Positions 51,516-59,935 of a DNA stretch of 64,000 nt are shown piece by piece (positions within the stretch are counted from its first letter, which is position 1; each line of letters begins with the position of its first letter). The translations under genes were made by a program, and so were the position numbers. Source of the stretch: DATKMK01 sp035541895 (GTDB lineage: Bacteria > Desulfobacterota > Binatia > HRBIN30 > JACQVA1); contig DATKMK010000049.1 of NCBI GenBank assembly GCA_035541895.1, positions 94,736 to 158,735 of the forward strand, read 5' to 3'. The notes beneath the pieces are model-generated. The model saw only the letters and a program-made list of their open reading frames with translations. It did no database searches and was not told the origin of the DNA.

Positions 51516-51797
51516 TCCAGTGACGTGGGCGTACTCTCGTCTAACACGGGGTGATGCGCCGCGTTCATGTCTTCCATATCCCGAAGGGGTTTGCACGAGT
51601 GTTCGCGAGCAAAGTGCGAACGCCGTTGGCGCTCGCCCACTTTCAAAGCTGCGAAGCGGGGCGCGCTCGACGCACCAACAGTGCAACTCCCGAATTGAGT
51701 GAGGCCTGCTATGGTGTAGCGGCCGAGCTGGCGGCCAACTTGCTGCGACCGTTCACGGGTGGGGCCGTCGCCGATCGCCTGAGTCGAGGTGGTTTCA
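51516..51797. other. Intergenic region
   Basis: About 280 bases between the dockerin remnant and the hydrolase gene. Several frames read through but none has a recognisable motif or convincing start. It should contain the promoter of the downstream plus-strand cluster. Confidence 0.4.
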
Positions 51798-52601
51798 ATG
51801 GCCGACGATCAAGATCGTATAGCGCCGCCGTCACGTGGGTTGCTGTTTCTCGAAGGCCGCGCGCTGGTGGAATTGCTGGCGCTGATTCCCGCGTACCCGT
51901 TTCTGCGACGCGCCCCAAAAGGGGATGGGCACCCGGTGCTGGTGTTACCGGGGTTGTTGGCGGACGACTTTTCGACCCGCGCGCTGCGTCGTTTCCTCCG
52001 CGACCGCGGCTACGCAGCCCACGGCTGGAAGCTCGGACGCAATCTCGGGCCCACTCCCGACAGCACGCAAGGCATGACCCAGCGGCTTGCTGATCTGCGG
52101 CAGCGCTACGGCCGGCGCGTCAGTTTGATCGGCTGGAGTCTCGGCGGAGTGTACGCGCGGGAGCTGGCGCGGCATTTCCCCGCGGACGTGCGCCTGGTGA
52201 TCACGCTCGCGAGCCCCTTTCGTGATCTCGAAGCGGTCAACGTTCCCGCGGCGTTACTCCGGCGCCGCCAGCCGCATCCCGACGAAGCCGCACTGCGGCA
52301 GCGACTGGCCCAGCCGCTGCCGGTGCCGATGACGGCGATCTATAGCCGCAGCGACGGCATCACCGCATGGCGAAGCTGCATCGATGAGCCGGGTCCGCAG
52401 ACCGAAAACATTGAAGTCGAAAGCAGCCACCTCGGCATCGGGCATCATCCCGTCGTCCTGCTGATCATCGCCGATCGTCTGGCGCAGCCGGAAGGAAGCT
52501 GGCGGGCGTTTCGTCCACCCAGCGGATGGCGGTGGCCGTTCGCTCCGCGGGTATATCCGCCAGCCCGCTCGGCGGTGACGGGTCGCGCCGCCGGTGGGTA
52601 A
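51798..52601 (+). CDS. Alpha/beta-hydrolase, lipase/esterase-like
   Basis: A 267-residue alpha/beta-hydrolase with nucleophile elbow GWSLGG (Ser), the oxyanion-side strand HPVLVLPGLLADDFS, a TAIYSRSDGIT segment likely to hold the acid, and a HLGIGHH stretch that may supply the His. The fold resembles triacylglycerol lipases. GAGGTGG precedes the ATG. It lies 12 bases upstream of a wax ester/triacylglycerol synthase gene, so a role in neutral lipid turnover is plausible. Confidence 0.85.
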   Translation: MADDQDRIAPPSRGLLFLEGRALVELLALIPAYPFLRRAPKGDGHPVLVLPGLLADDFSTRALRRFLRDRGYAAHGWKLGRNLGPTPDSTQGMTQRLADLRQRYGRRVSLIGWSLGGVYARELARHFPADVRLVITLASPFRDLEAVNVPAALLRRRQPHPDEAALRQRLAQPLPVPMTAIYSRSDGITAWRSCIDEPGPQTENIEVESSHLGIGHHPVVLLIIADRLAQPEGSWRAFRPPSGWRWPFAPRVYPPARSAVTGRAAGG

Positions 52602-52613
52602 GGAGAGTCTCTC

Positions 52614-54131
52614 ATGGCCTACGCGCACTTTGAACGCCTGAGCGCGCTCGACACGGTGTTTCTCGACATCGAGGACCGCAACACTCACATGCATGTCGGC
52701 GCGGTGTCGCTGTTCGATGCCCCGCCGCTGCTCGGAGCTGACGGACTGGTCGACATGGACCGGATCCGCCGCGTCATCCAGGTCGGTCTTCACCGCGTGC
52801 CCCGCTATCAGCAGCGTCTCGCCTACGTACCGCTATTCGGCTCACCGGTGTGGGTCGACGACGAGCACTTCAATCTCAGCTACCACCTCCGCCACGTGAG
52901 CTTGCCGAGGCCGGGCGACGAGCGCCTGCTGAAGCGACTGACCGGCCGCATCATGTCGCAGCAACTCGATCGCGGGAAACCGCTATGGGAGTTGTGGGTG
53001 GTCGAGGGCGTCGAGGGCAATCGGGTGGCCCTGATCACCAAGGCCCACCACTGCATGATCGACGGCGTCGGCAGCGTCGAGTTGTCGAGCGCGCTGATGC
53101 GGGCGACACCGGATATCGAGCGCCGGCTGGACAATCCACCGCATTGGCTGCCGCGTCCGGCGCCGACGCCGTTCGAACTGGTGCTCAGCGAGATTGGGCG
53201 GCGCGCCGGCGAGCCCCTCGGGATGCTCAGGGCGGCGGGCCGTGCACTGACAAATCCTGGTACATCCCTTCGTGCAGCCCGTGATGCCGTGATCGGTGTG
53301 GAAGAGGCGGTGAGCGCCGGGCTGCACCCGACCTCGGCGACGCCGCTGAACGTCCCGATCGGCCCGCACCGGCGCTTTGACTGGCTGGAGATGGATCTCG
53401 CGGCGGTCAAAGAGGTGAAGCAACGGTTGGGTGGGACGATCAACGACGTGGTATTGGCCGTCGTCGCCGGCGCCCTCGGCCGTTTCCTGCACGCGCGTGG
53501 GCTCAATCTGAAGGGCATCGACTTCCGAGCGATGTTGCCGGTCAGTGTTCGTGACGAGAACGAGCGCGAAAGCATGGGCAACCGCGTGACCATGATGGTG
53601 ACCCCCCTGCCGCTCGACGAACGGGCGCCACGGCAGCGGCTGCAGCGAGTCATCGATGCTACCGGTGCGCTCAAGCGGTCGCATCAGGCCCTCGGGGTGA
53701 AGACGTTGGAGGAGGTCGGCGACTCGACGTTCACCACGCTGTTTTCCGCGTTTGTACGGTTGGCGGCGGTGACCCATCCCTACAACATCGTGGTAACCAA
53801 CGTCCCGGGCCCACAGTTCCAGTCGTATTTTCTCGGCGCGCCGATGCGAGCGGTGTACCCGCTGGTGCCGTTATACACCAATCAAGCGCTCGGCATCGCG
53901 CTCTTCAGCTACAACGGCAGGCTGTTCTGGGGCTTCAACGCCGACTGGGATGCGTTGCCCGATTTGCACGAGCTGGCCGACGCCACGAGCACGGAGTTCA
54001 ACCTGCTGCGCGACGCCGCAGCCGCGATCTCGATCGGCACGGCAACGAAGCCGCTGCGGACGCCGCGACGCAAGCGCACCCCGGCGCGCGGAAGTTTTGG
54101 CGCCTCGATTGCTCGCGCCGAAAGAGTCTGA
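52614..54131 (+). CDS. Wax ester synthase/diacylglycerol acyltransferase (WS/DGAT)
   Basis: A 505-residue acyltransferase that makes wax esters or triacylglycerols from acyl-CoA. The HHxxxDG catalytic motif is present as AHHCMIDGVG, and NDVVLAVVAGALGRFL and the NVPGPQF segment are family signatures. Length is slightly above the usual ~460. GGAGAG precedes the ATG, and the upstream hydrolase gene ends 12 bases before. The protein should associate with the inner membrane and lipid bodies. Confidence 0.93.
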   Translation: MAYAHFERLSALDTVFLDIEDRNTHMHVGAVSLFDAPPLLGADGLVDMDRIRRVIQVGLHRVPRYQQRLAYVPLFGSPVWVDDEHFNLSYHLRHVSLPRPGDERLLKRLTGRIMSQQLDRGKPLWELWVVEGVEGNRVALITKAHHCMIDGVGSVELSSALMRATPDIERRLDNPPHWLPRPAPTPFELVLSEIGRRAGEPLGMLRAAGRALTNPGTSLRAARDAVIGVEEAVSAGLHPTSATPLNVPIGPHRRFDWLEMDLAAVKEVKQRLGGTINDVVLAVVAGALGRFLHARGLNLKGIDFRAMLPVSVRDENERESMGNRVTMMVTPLPLDERAPRQRLQRVIDATGALKRSHQALGVKTLEEVGDSTFTTLFSAFVRLAAVTHPYNIVVTNVPGPQFQSYFLGAPMRAVYPLVPLYTNQALGIALFSYNGRLFWGFNADWDALPDLHELADATSTEFNLLRDAAAAISIGTATKPLRTPRRKRTPARGSFGASIARAERV

Positions 54132-54163
54132 GGGCGGCGCGCAACCGGAAGGAAGAGTGTGTG

Positions 54164-54550
54164 ATGACGCGGTTTCGGCACCCGCAACTCGCAGTGATCT
54201 TCGCGTGCGCTCTCGGTTGCTTTGTCGCCGGCTGTACGTCGGTGGGCAGCGCCGGCTTGATGGTCCGAAGCGCGGCCAATCCGATCGAACTGGCGCGTGC
54301 TGGGAGCTTTCGCGATCTCGGTCCGGTCGAGGCGACCGATTGTCGCTACCTGATTATCGGCGTGTTGCCATTGGGAAATGCCGATCCGGGGCATGTCTTG
54401 GAGAAAGCGCTGACAAGCAAGGGCGCCGACGCGCTGCTGAACGTTTCAACCTCGAACAGCCACTACGGCTTCGTTCCTATCTACAACGTGTTTTCCATTA
54501 CGTGCACCAGCCTGCGCGGAACCGCGATCAAATTCGAACCGCACAGTTGA
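54164..54550 (+). CDS. Lipoprotein of unknown function
   Basis: A 128-residue lipoprotein with signal peptide and lipobox FVAGC. The mature part has the patterns DCRYLIIGVLPLGNADPG and GADALLNVSTSNSHYG, similar to TRL-like or phage-related cell-envelope lipoproteins. GTGATG gives two possible starts; ATG is taken, with GGAAGG upstream. It follows the WS/DGAT gene by 32 bases and may be cotranscribed. Confidence 0.75.
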   Translation: MTRFRHPQLAVIFACALGCFVAGCTSVGSAGLMVRSAANPIELARAGSFRDLGPVEATDCRYLIIGVLPLGNADPGHVLEKALTSKGADALLNVSTSNSHYGFVPIYNVFSITCTSLRGTAIKFEPHS

Positions 54551-54741
54551 CGGCCGCACACAGAAGACGCGGCCCGCAGCCGAAAGACAGCGGCCGGGCG
54601 GCGGCTTCTCGGTCGCGTCAGTCGACGACCTCAAAACCGGCAATCTCTGCTTGACGATCGCGTGCCGGCTCTCGTACAAGCCTCGCTGAGGCCGGCGCTC
54701 GTTTGTCATCGACCGTTCGGCGACTGACATTGGAGGCTCTG

Positions 54742-55881
54742 ATGCGGTTGCATCCGCAGACGTTTGGCGAAAGGTTCGGTCGTCACGTTCGCAAGCACGC
54801 GCGGAGCGTGGCGAAGCGGGGCGTAACGGTGGTGGTGAGCACCGCGCTCGTGGCGATGCACGGCTTGAGCTTGCCTGCCAACGCGTCGGAACCGCGCTTT
54901 CTCTACAAAATCGGTCACGACGTCGATTGCACAACCAGTACGGGGAGGCTGCTGTTTCATTCCGGCGGCCCGGTGATGTCGTCAGTAACGGCTTACCTCA
55001 TCTTCTGGCTGCCCAGCGGGGTCCACTTCTCGTCAGCGGTCGGCGACAGCAGCTATGAGAACCTGATCGAGCGGTACTTCCAGGACGTTGGCAGCACGAC
55101 GTTCAATGACATTCTGACGCAGTATCCCGGTGCCAACGGTACGCCGACCAACTCCGTGACGCTCGGGGGATTCATCGTCGACACGAATCCGTATCCGCGA
55201 GCCGGTAGCATCGGCGACCCGCTGCTCGATTCCGACCTGCAGAATGAAATCGCGACGGTCATCGGCAACCAAGGATGGCCCACGGGGCTCGACACCTTGT
55301 ACTTGTTGTTCACCGGCAGCGGTGTGCAGAGCTGCTTCGACGCAGGCCACACTGACTGCACCTTCAACACGTTCTGCGCCTACCACTACGCGTTTGTGTT
55401 GAGCGGACAGCCCGTCGTCTACGCGAATATGCCCGACGGGAAGAGCATCGGTCTTTGCGGGAGCTTCAACGTCAACGGGGATGAATCCGCGGACGTTGAG
55501 ATCAGCATCATGTCGCACGAACACTTCGAAGCGGCCAACGACCCGCTCTTGGATGCATGGTTCGACTCGAATGGGTGCGAGATTGCCGACAAGTGCGCCT
55601 ACGACTACGGTCCGAGCATCCCGCCCGGTGACACCACCACACCGAATGTCGTCCTCCACGGCGATCCGTACCGCGTGCAACGAGAGTGGAGCAATCGCGT
55701 CAATCGCTGCGCGCTCAGTTCTGCGGAAGGAGTGAGCGCGGTGCCGACCTTTCCACCCTGGGCGCTCGCGACCCTGTTGGTGAGCTTTCTCGTACTCGGA
55801 GCCGCGGTCGTGCAGTCGCGGGACGTGTCGCGGTCATCTGATTGCTCAGCAGACACGCACGAAGGAAATACCGCGGCGTGA
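54742..55881 (+). CDS. PHI-1/EXORDIUM-like secreted protein with IPTL-like C-terminal anchor
   Basis: A 379-residue exported protein. After a basic signal region (VVSTALVAMHGLSLPANAS) comes a Cys-containing domain resembling plant phosphate-induced/EXORDIUM proteins: GPVMSSVTAYLIFWLPSG, VGSTTFNDILTQYP, VTLGGFIVDTNPYP, and the MSHEHFEAANDPLLDAWFDS motif. The end reads VPTFPPWALATLLVSFLVLG followed by a polar tail, like IPTL/VPTL-type sorting helices. TGGAGG precedes the ATG. In plants the family is cell-wall-associated; the bacterial role is unknown. Confidence 0.78.
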   Translation: MRLHPQTFGERFGRHVRKHARSVAKRGVTVVVSTALVAMHGLSLPANASEPRFLYKIGHDVDCTTSTGRLLFHSGGPVMSSVTAYLIFWLPSGVHFSSAVGDSSYENLIERYFQDVGSTTFNDILTQYPGANGTPTNSVTLGGFIVDTNPYPRAGSIGDPLLDSDLQNEIATVIGNQGWPTGLDTLYLLFTGSGVQSCFDAGHTDCTFNTFCAYHYAFVLSGQPVVYANMPDGKSIGLCGSFNVNGDESADVEISIMSHEHFEAANDPLLDAWFDSNGCEIADKCAYDYGPSIPPGDTTTPNVVLHGDPYRVQREWSNRVNRCALSSAEGVSAVPTFPPWALATLLVSFLVLGAAVVQSRDVSRSSDCSADTHEGNTAA

Positions 55882-55920
55882 CACTGGCATCGCCTGCTCA
55901 AGTGTGGCAGGGAGCGCGCC

Positions 55921-56721
55921 ATGGCGGATTTGCTCTACGAAAAGACCGGACATATTGCGACGATTACGCTGAGCCGTCCTGAACGGCTGAACGCGATCAG
56001 CTTTGAGATGCTGGACGGGTTGACCAAGGCGCTGGGCGATGCCGAGGCCGACAACGACGTCCGCGTGGTGATCCTCACCGGCGCGGGCCGTGGATTTTGC
56101 AGCGGTCTGGATCTCAAGGATGCCGCGGCCGGCAAGGGTATCGGCGGTGCCGGTGTGTTGTCAGCGGGCGGAGGCGCGGCACACTTCGGGACGAGAACGC
56201 TCCCGACCGTGGTGCTGCAGCAACTCGACACGCCGGTGATTTGCGCGATCAACGGCGCGGCCGCCGGCTACGGCCTCGATCTCGCCCTCGGCTGCGACAT
56301 CCGACTGATGTCCGACTCGGCGAAGCTGATCCCCGGCTTCGCGAAGCGCGGGATCATTCCCGAAAGCGGCGGCACCTGGTACCTGCCGCGTCTGGTCGGG
56401 TGGGCGCGGGCATGCGAGATCGGCTTTCTCGCTGACGATCTCTCGCCCGATCGCGCGCTCGACCTCGGGTTGGTGAACGCGGTGGTACCGGCGGGACAGT
56501 TGGCGATGGAGGCGCAGCGTTGGGCGGAGAAGATCGCGACCAATGCGCCGTTGGCGATCCGTGCGATGAAGCGCCTGTATCGTCACGGTCTAAGCGAAGA
56601 CTTCGAGGCGCACTCGCATCACGTGTTGATGCAACTGATGCTCCTGTTTCGCTCGCAGGATTTTCAGGAAGGCATTGCCTCGTTCCTGGAACGGCGTCCG
56701 CCGAAGTTTTCCGGACAGTGA
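55921..56721 (+). CDS. Enoyl-CoA hydratase/isomerase family protein
   Basis: A 266-residue crotonase-family enzyme. The oxyanion-hole loops GRGFCSGLDLKD and AAAGYGLDLALGCDIRL are intact, and KRGIIPESGGTWYLPRLVG carries a Glu at the usual catalytic position, favouring hydratase activity. No second domain. It stands alone, 40 bases after the EXORDIUM-like gene, and is convergent with the downstream dehydrogenase. Substrate chain length is not readable. Confidence 0.92.
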   Translation: MADLLYEKTGHIATITLSRPERLNAISFEMLDGLTKALGDAEADNDVRVVILTGAGRGFCSGLDLKDAAAGKGIGGAGVLSAGGGAAHFGTRTLPTVVLQQLDTPVICAINGAAAGYGLDLALGCDIRLMSDSAKLIPGFAKRGIIPESGGTWYLPRLVGWARACEIGFLADDLSPDRALDLGLVNAVVPAGQLAMEAQRWAEKIATNAPLAIRAMKRLYRHGLSEDFEAHSHHVLMQLMLLFRSQDFQEGIASFLERRPPKFSGQ

Positions 56722-56795
56722 GCGAACACCCGAGCGCGCAGGGTAGAGCCGGCCAAGACTGCCCACCGTCCGCAGCCCCTGAGCGGGCAATCCGA

Positions 56796-57701
56796 CTACG
56801 TGCGAACCGGTGGGAGCCGCACCGCAACGTTTGCCTGCCGCTCGATCAGCTCGACGAGATCGGTGAAGTCGCGCTCGCCAAGGCCGGCGCTGACGGCCGC
56901 GACGAACACCTGCGCAATTTCCGCCGCCACGGGAACCGGCGCCGCAACGTCGCGCGCGAGATCGAGCAGCAGGCCGGCGTCCTTGGCCGCCAGTGCCAAC
57001 GAGAACGTCGTCGGCCGGTTGCGTTCGTTGATGCCCTCGACCATGCGATCGGTGAAGAAGTTGCCCGCGCCGCCGGTGCGGATCACGTCAATCATCGTCC
57101 GCAGATCGATGCCGGCTTTGGCCGCCACGGCAAGCCCTTCGAGCGACACCCACGTCGCGCTGAAGGCCAACAGACTGTTGACCAACTTGGCAGTGTTCCC
57201 GGCGCCGAGTGGGCCGAGGTGAAAGTTCGCCCGCCCGAGTCGATCGAGCAGCGGCTTGCAGCGCGTGTAGACGGCGTGATCGCCGCCAACCATGAACACC
57301 AGCATGCGCGCCTGCGCCCCGGGCGCCCCCCCGGTCAGCGGCGCTTCGAGCAAGTGGCGTCCGTTGGCGGAGAGACGGACGCCGACCCGCCGCACGGTGC
57401 TGGGAGCGTTGGTAGTGAGATCGACGAGGATCGAACCGGGCGCCGCGCCCTCACACCATTCGTGCGCGACTGCTTCCATCGCTGCAGCGCTCGGCAGTGA
57501 CGTGAAGGTGACCTCGCTCTGGTGGCCGACCGCGGCCGCCGATGACGCACCGATCGCTCCCGCCGCGATCAATCGTTCGCAGTGTTGCGGGTCGGCATCG
57601 TAGATGGCGACCTGATGACCGTCGGCGATCAAATTGGCAGCGATGGCGCTGCCGATGTTGCCGGTCCCGATGACGCCAACACGCTGTGCGGCGTCGCTCA
57701 T
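56796..57701 (-). CDS. NAD(P)-dependent 3-hydroxyacid dehydrogenase family
   Basis: A 301-residue beta-hydroxyacid dehydrogenase. The Rossmann loop is GVIGTGNIGSAIAANLI, the substrate loop is LEAPLTGGAPGAQ, and the catalytic Lys lies in GAGNTAKLVNSLLA. Members act on 3-hydroxyisobutyrate, tartronate semialdehyde or reduce glyoxylate. Its ATG overlaps the amidohydrolase stop by four bases, so both belong to one operon. Confidence 0.9.
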   Translation of the reverse strand: MSDAAQRVGVIGTGNIGSAIAANLIADGHQVAIYDADPQHCERLIAAGAIGASSAAAVGHQSEVTFTSLPSAAAMEAVAHEWCEGAAPGSILVDLTTNAPSTVRRVGVRLSANGRHLLEAPLTGGAPGAQARMLVFMVGGDHAVYTRCKPLLDRLGRANFHLGPLGAGNTAKLVNSLLAFSATWVSLEGLAVAAKAGIDLRTMIDVIRTGGAGNFFTDRMVEGINERNRPTTFSLALAAKDAGLLLDLARDVAAPVPVAAEIAQVFVAAVSAGLGERDFTDLVELIERQANVAVRLPPVRT

Positions 57702-58840
57702 TGCAGCCCCTGCGACGCGACACCGTTGTCGGAGCCGGCGATGCCGTAGAGTCGCGCCGGGTTGTCCCACAACGTCTTCCGCTTCACGCGTTCTGCCAGC
57801 GTGTCGACGGCGACGAATTCCTTGATCGCGTGCGGGAACTTGCCGTCGCCGTGCGGATAGTCGCTGCCGAGGACGAGGCAGTCGTCGCCGAGCGCGTCGA
57901 CGATGTACTTCGTGCCGCGCTCGTCGACCTCGGTGGAGATGAAGCATTGCCGTTTGAAGTAGGCACTCGGCTTCATTCGCAGATACGGCGCTTCACGCGG
58001 TCCGAAGTAGCCTGCGAAGTGTTCGTCCATCCGCTCCAGCCACCACGAAGCCCAGCCGGCGCCGGATTCGAGAAACACGCAGCGCAGGCGGGGATGGCGT
58101 TCGAGCACGCCGCCGACGATGAGATCGAGGCACGCGCCCATGTTCTCGACCGCGTGACACACCATGTGCAGCTTGAAGAGCTTATCGTAACGACCGCGGC
58201 CGAACTGTTGCAGATGAACGCCGGCGCCTTCGTGCGTCGCCAGCGGCACACCCATGCGCTCGATCTCGGCGTAGAGCGGATCAAAGTCGGCGTGATCGAT
58301 GGTGCGGCCGTTGACCGGGTTCGGCCGGATGAACACCGCCTTCATCCCGAGCTGTTCCACCGCGTAGACGGCCTCGCGGACGGCGATCTCGGGGTCGTGC
58401 AGGGAAATCATCCCGGCGCCGAACAGGCGCGCCGGTGCGAATTGGCAGAACTCAGCCAGCCAGCGGTTGTAGGCCCGACAGATCGCGCCGGCGAGCCGAG
58501 GCGGGATATCGTCGACCGACGCCGCGTACAATCCGCGCGAGGGATACAGCACGGCGATGTCGATCCCCTCGATGTCGAGCGCTTCCACTTGACTGGGCGC
58601 GTTGAACCCTTGCTTCGCCGCGAAGCCGTACCGCGCGGTCGGTCCGGTGGTGTAATCGGGCGCGACGTCCGAAAGGCCGCCGGGTACATCGGGCATGCGA
58701 TGACCGAGCACCTCCATGCTCATCACGCCGAAGCCCTTCGGCGCTTGATGACGAAATTCGGCGTCGATGTAGCGCTCCCACAAGTCCGGCGGTTCGAGCA
58801 CATGCCCGTCCGCGTCGATGACCCGATATCCTTGGTGCAT
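57698..58840 (-). CDS. Amidohydrolase family protein (amidohydrolase_2)
   Basis: A 380-residue TIM-barrel metal-dependent hydrolase. It begins IDADGHVLEPPDLWERYIDA, where the usual HxH is a DxDGH, and has a later SDYPHGDGKFP with the conserved Asp and His. Members include decarboxylases and lactonases acting on aromatic acids. A GGAGGTGC site precedes the ATG. It is four-base-coupled to the dehydrogenase downstream. The exact reaction is unknown. Confidence 0.88.
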   Translation of the reverse strand: MHQGYRVIDADGHVLEPPDLWERYIDAEFRHQAPKGFGVMSMEVLGHRMPDVPGGLSDVAPDYTTGPTARYGFAAKQGFNAPSQVEALDIEGIDIAVLYPSRGLYAASVDDIPPRLAGAICRAYNRWLAEFCQFAPARLFGAGMISLHDPEIAVREAVYAVEQLGMKAVFIRPNPVNGRTIDHADFDPLYAEIERMGVPLATHEGAGVHLQQFGRGRYDKLFKLHMVCHAVENMGACLDLIVGGVLERHPRLRCVFLESGAGWASWWLERMDEHFAGYFGPREAPYLRMKPSAYFKRQCFISTEVDERGTKYIVDALGDDCLVLGSDYPHGDGKFPHAIKEFVAVDTLAERVKRKTLWDNPARLYGIAGSDNGVASQGLQ

Positions 58841-58936
58841 GCGGCACCTCCCTGCTCGTTCGACGGATTCGTCGACTACCACAGCCGGAGAGACGCTGAC
58901 AACGGAAGAATCGGACGGACGACGGCGCGGCGCGAC

Positions 58937-59929
58937 TCACGTCCCGCGCGGCGGCAAGCCGGCGGCGCGATAGACGGCATCGATCACGCGCATGTTGGCG
59001 ATCGCGTCGGGTGGGTCGCTGACGGTTGCGGCACCCGAACGCACTGCGGCGACAAAGGCGCGGAGTTGATGCGTGTAGGTCGCATCGCCGTTGACCCGCT
59101 CGGTCGTCGTGCCCCGTTCAGTACGCAGCGTCAGTCGATGCCACAAATGCGGCACGTAGGGATTGATGACCCGCAACTCGCCGCGCTCGCCGCGCACCCG
59201 CGCCGAGACGCGCACCAGCCACGCCGACAACAGCGCGCAGGTCATGCGTCCGGTGCGCCCGTCGGCGAAGCGAAAGTCGGCGGCCATGTAGCGATCGATC
59301 TGCGGCGACGACACGCGCGGCGCGGCGCTCGTGACCTCCGGCTCGGCGCCTGCCAGCCAGCGCAGGAGACTGATCGTGTAGCAGCCGACGTCCATGGTCG
59401 CGCCGCCGGCGAGGTCGTAGCGGTAGCGGATGTCATTCGGAAACGGCAGCGGAATGCACATGTGGGTTTCGATGTGCCGAATCGAGCCGAGTTCGCCGCT
59501 GTCGATGATCGCTTTCATGCGCGCCGCGAGCGGGTGGTAGCGATAGTGAAACGCTTCGACGAGCCGTCGCCCGGTGCGCGCCGCCGCCTGCGCCATCCGT
59601 TCGGCCTCTTCGGCGTTCGACGCCAGCGGCTTTTCACAGAGCACGTGCTTGCCGGCTTCGAGCGCGCGGATGCTCCACTCGCAATGCAGGCCGTTCGGCA
59701 GCGGATTGTAGATCGCATCGATCTCCGGATCGGACAGCAATGCATCGTAGCTCGCGAGCACGCGCGGGATGCCGTGCTTGGCCGCGAAGGCGTCGGCCTT
59801 CGCGCGGTCGCGCGCCGCGACGGCGACGACGGTCGCCTCCGGCACCTCGCGCGCCGGCTTGATCAACGCCATCGGCGCGATGCGGGCAGCGCCGAAGATG
59901 CCGAGTCGCAACGGAGCGGCGTCGGTCAT
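58937..59929 (-). CDS. Gfo/Idh/MocA-family oxidoreductase
   Basis: A 330-residue NAD(P)-binding oxidoreductase. The N-terminal Rossmann loop is GIFGAARIA, followed by the family's EKPLA motif (HVLCEKPLASNAEEA) and YHPLAARMK. Members act on sugars, inositols or dihydrodiols. It starts 6 bases after the AAA ATPase gene, so the two may be cotranscribed, though no functional tie is visible. Confidence 0.9.
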   Translation of the reverse strand: MTDAAPLRLGIFGAARIAPMALIKPAREVPEATVVAVAARDRAKADAFAAKHGIPRVLASYDALLSDPEIDAIYNPLPNGLHCEWSIRALEAGKHVLCEKPLASNAEEAERMAQAAARTGRRLVEAFHYRYHPLAARMKAIIDSGELGSIRHIETHMCIPLPFPNDIRYRYDLAGGATMDVGCYTISLLRWLAGAEPEVTSAAPRVSSPQIDRYMAADFRFADGRTGRMTCALLSAWLVRVSARVRGERGELRVINPYVPHLWHRLTLRTERGTTTERVNGDATYTHQLRAFVAAVRSGAATVSDPPDAIANMRVIDAVYRAAGLPPRGT

Positions 59930-59935
59930 GGATGT

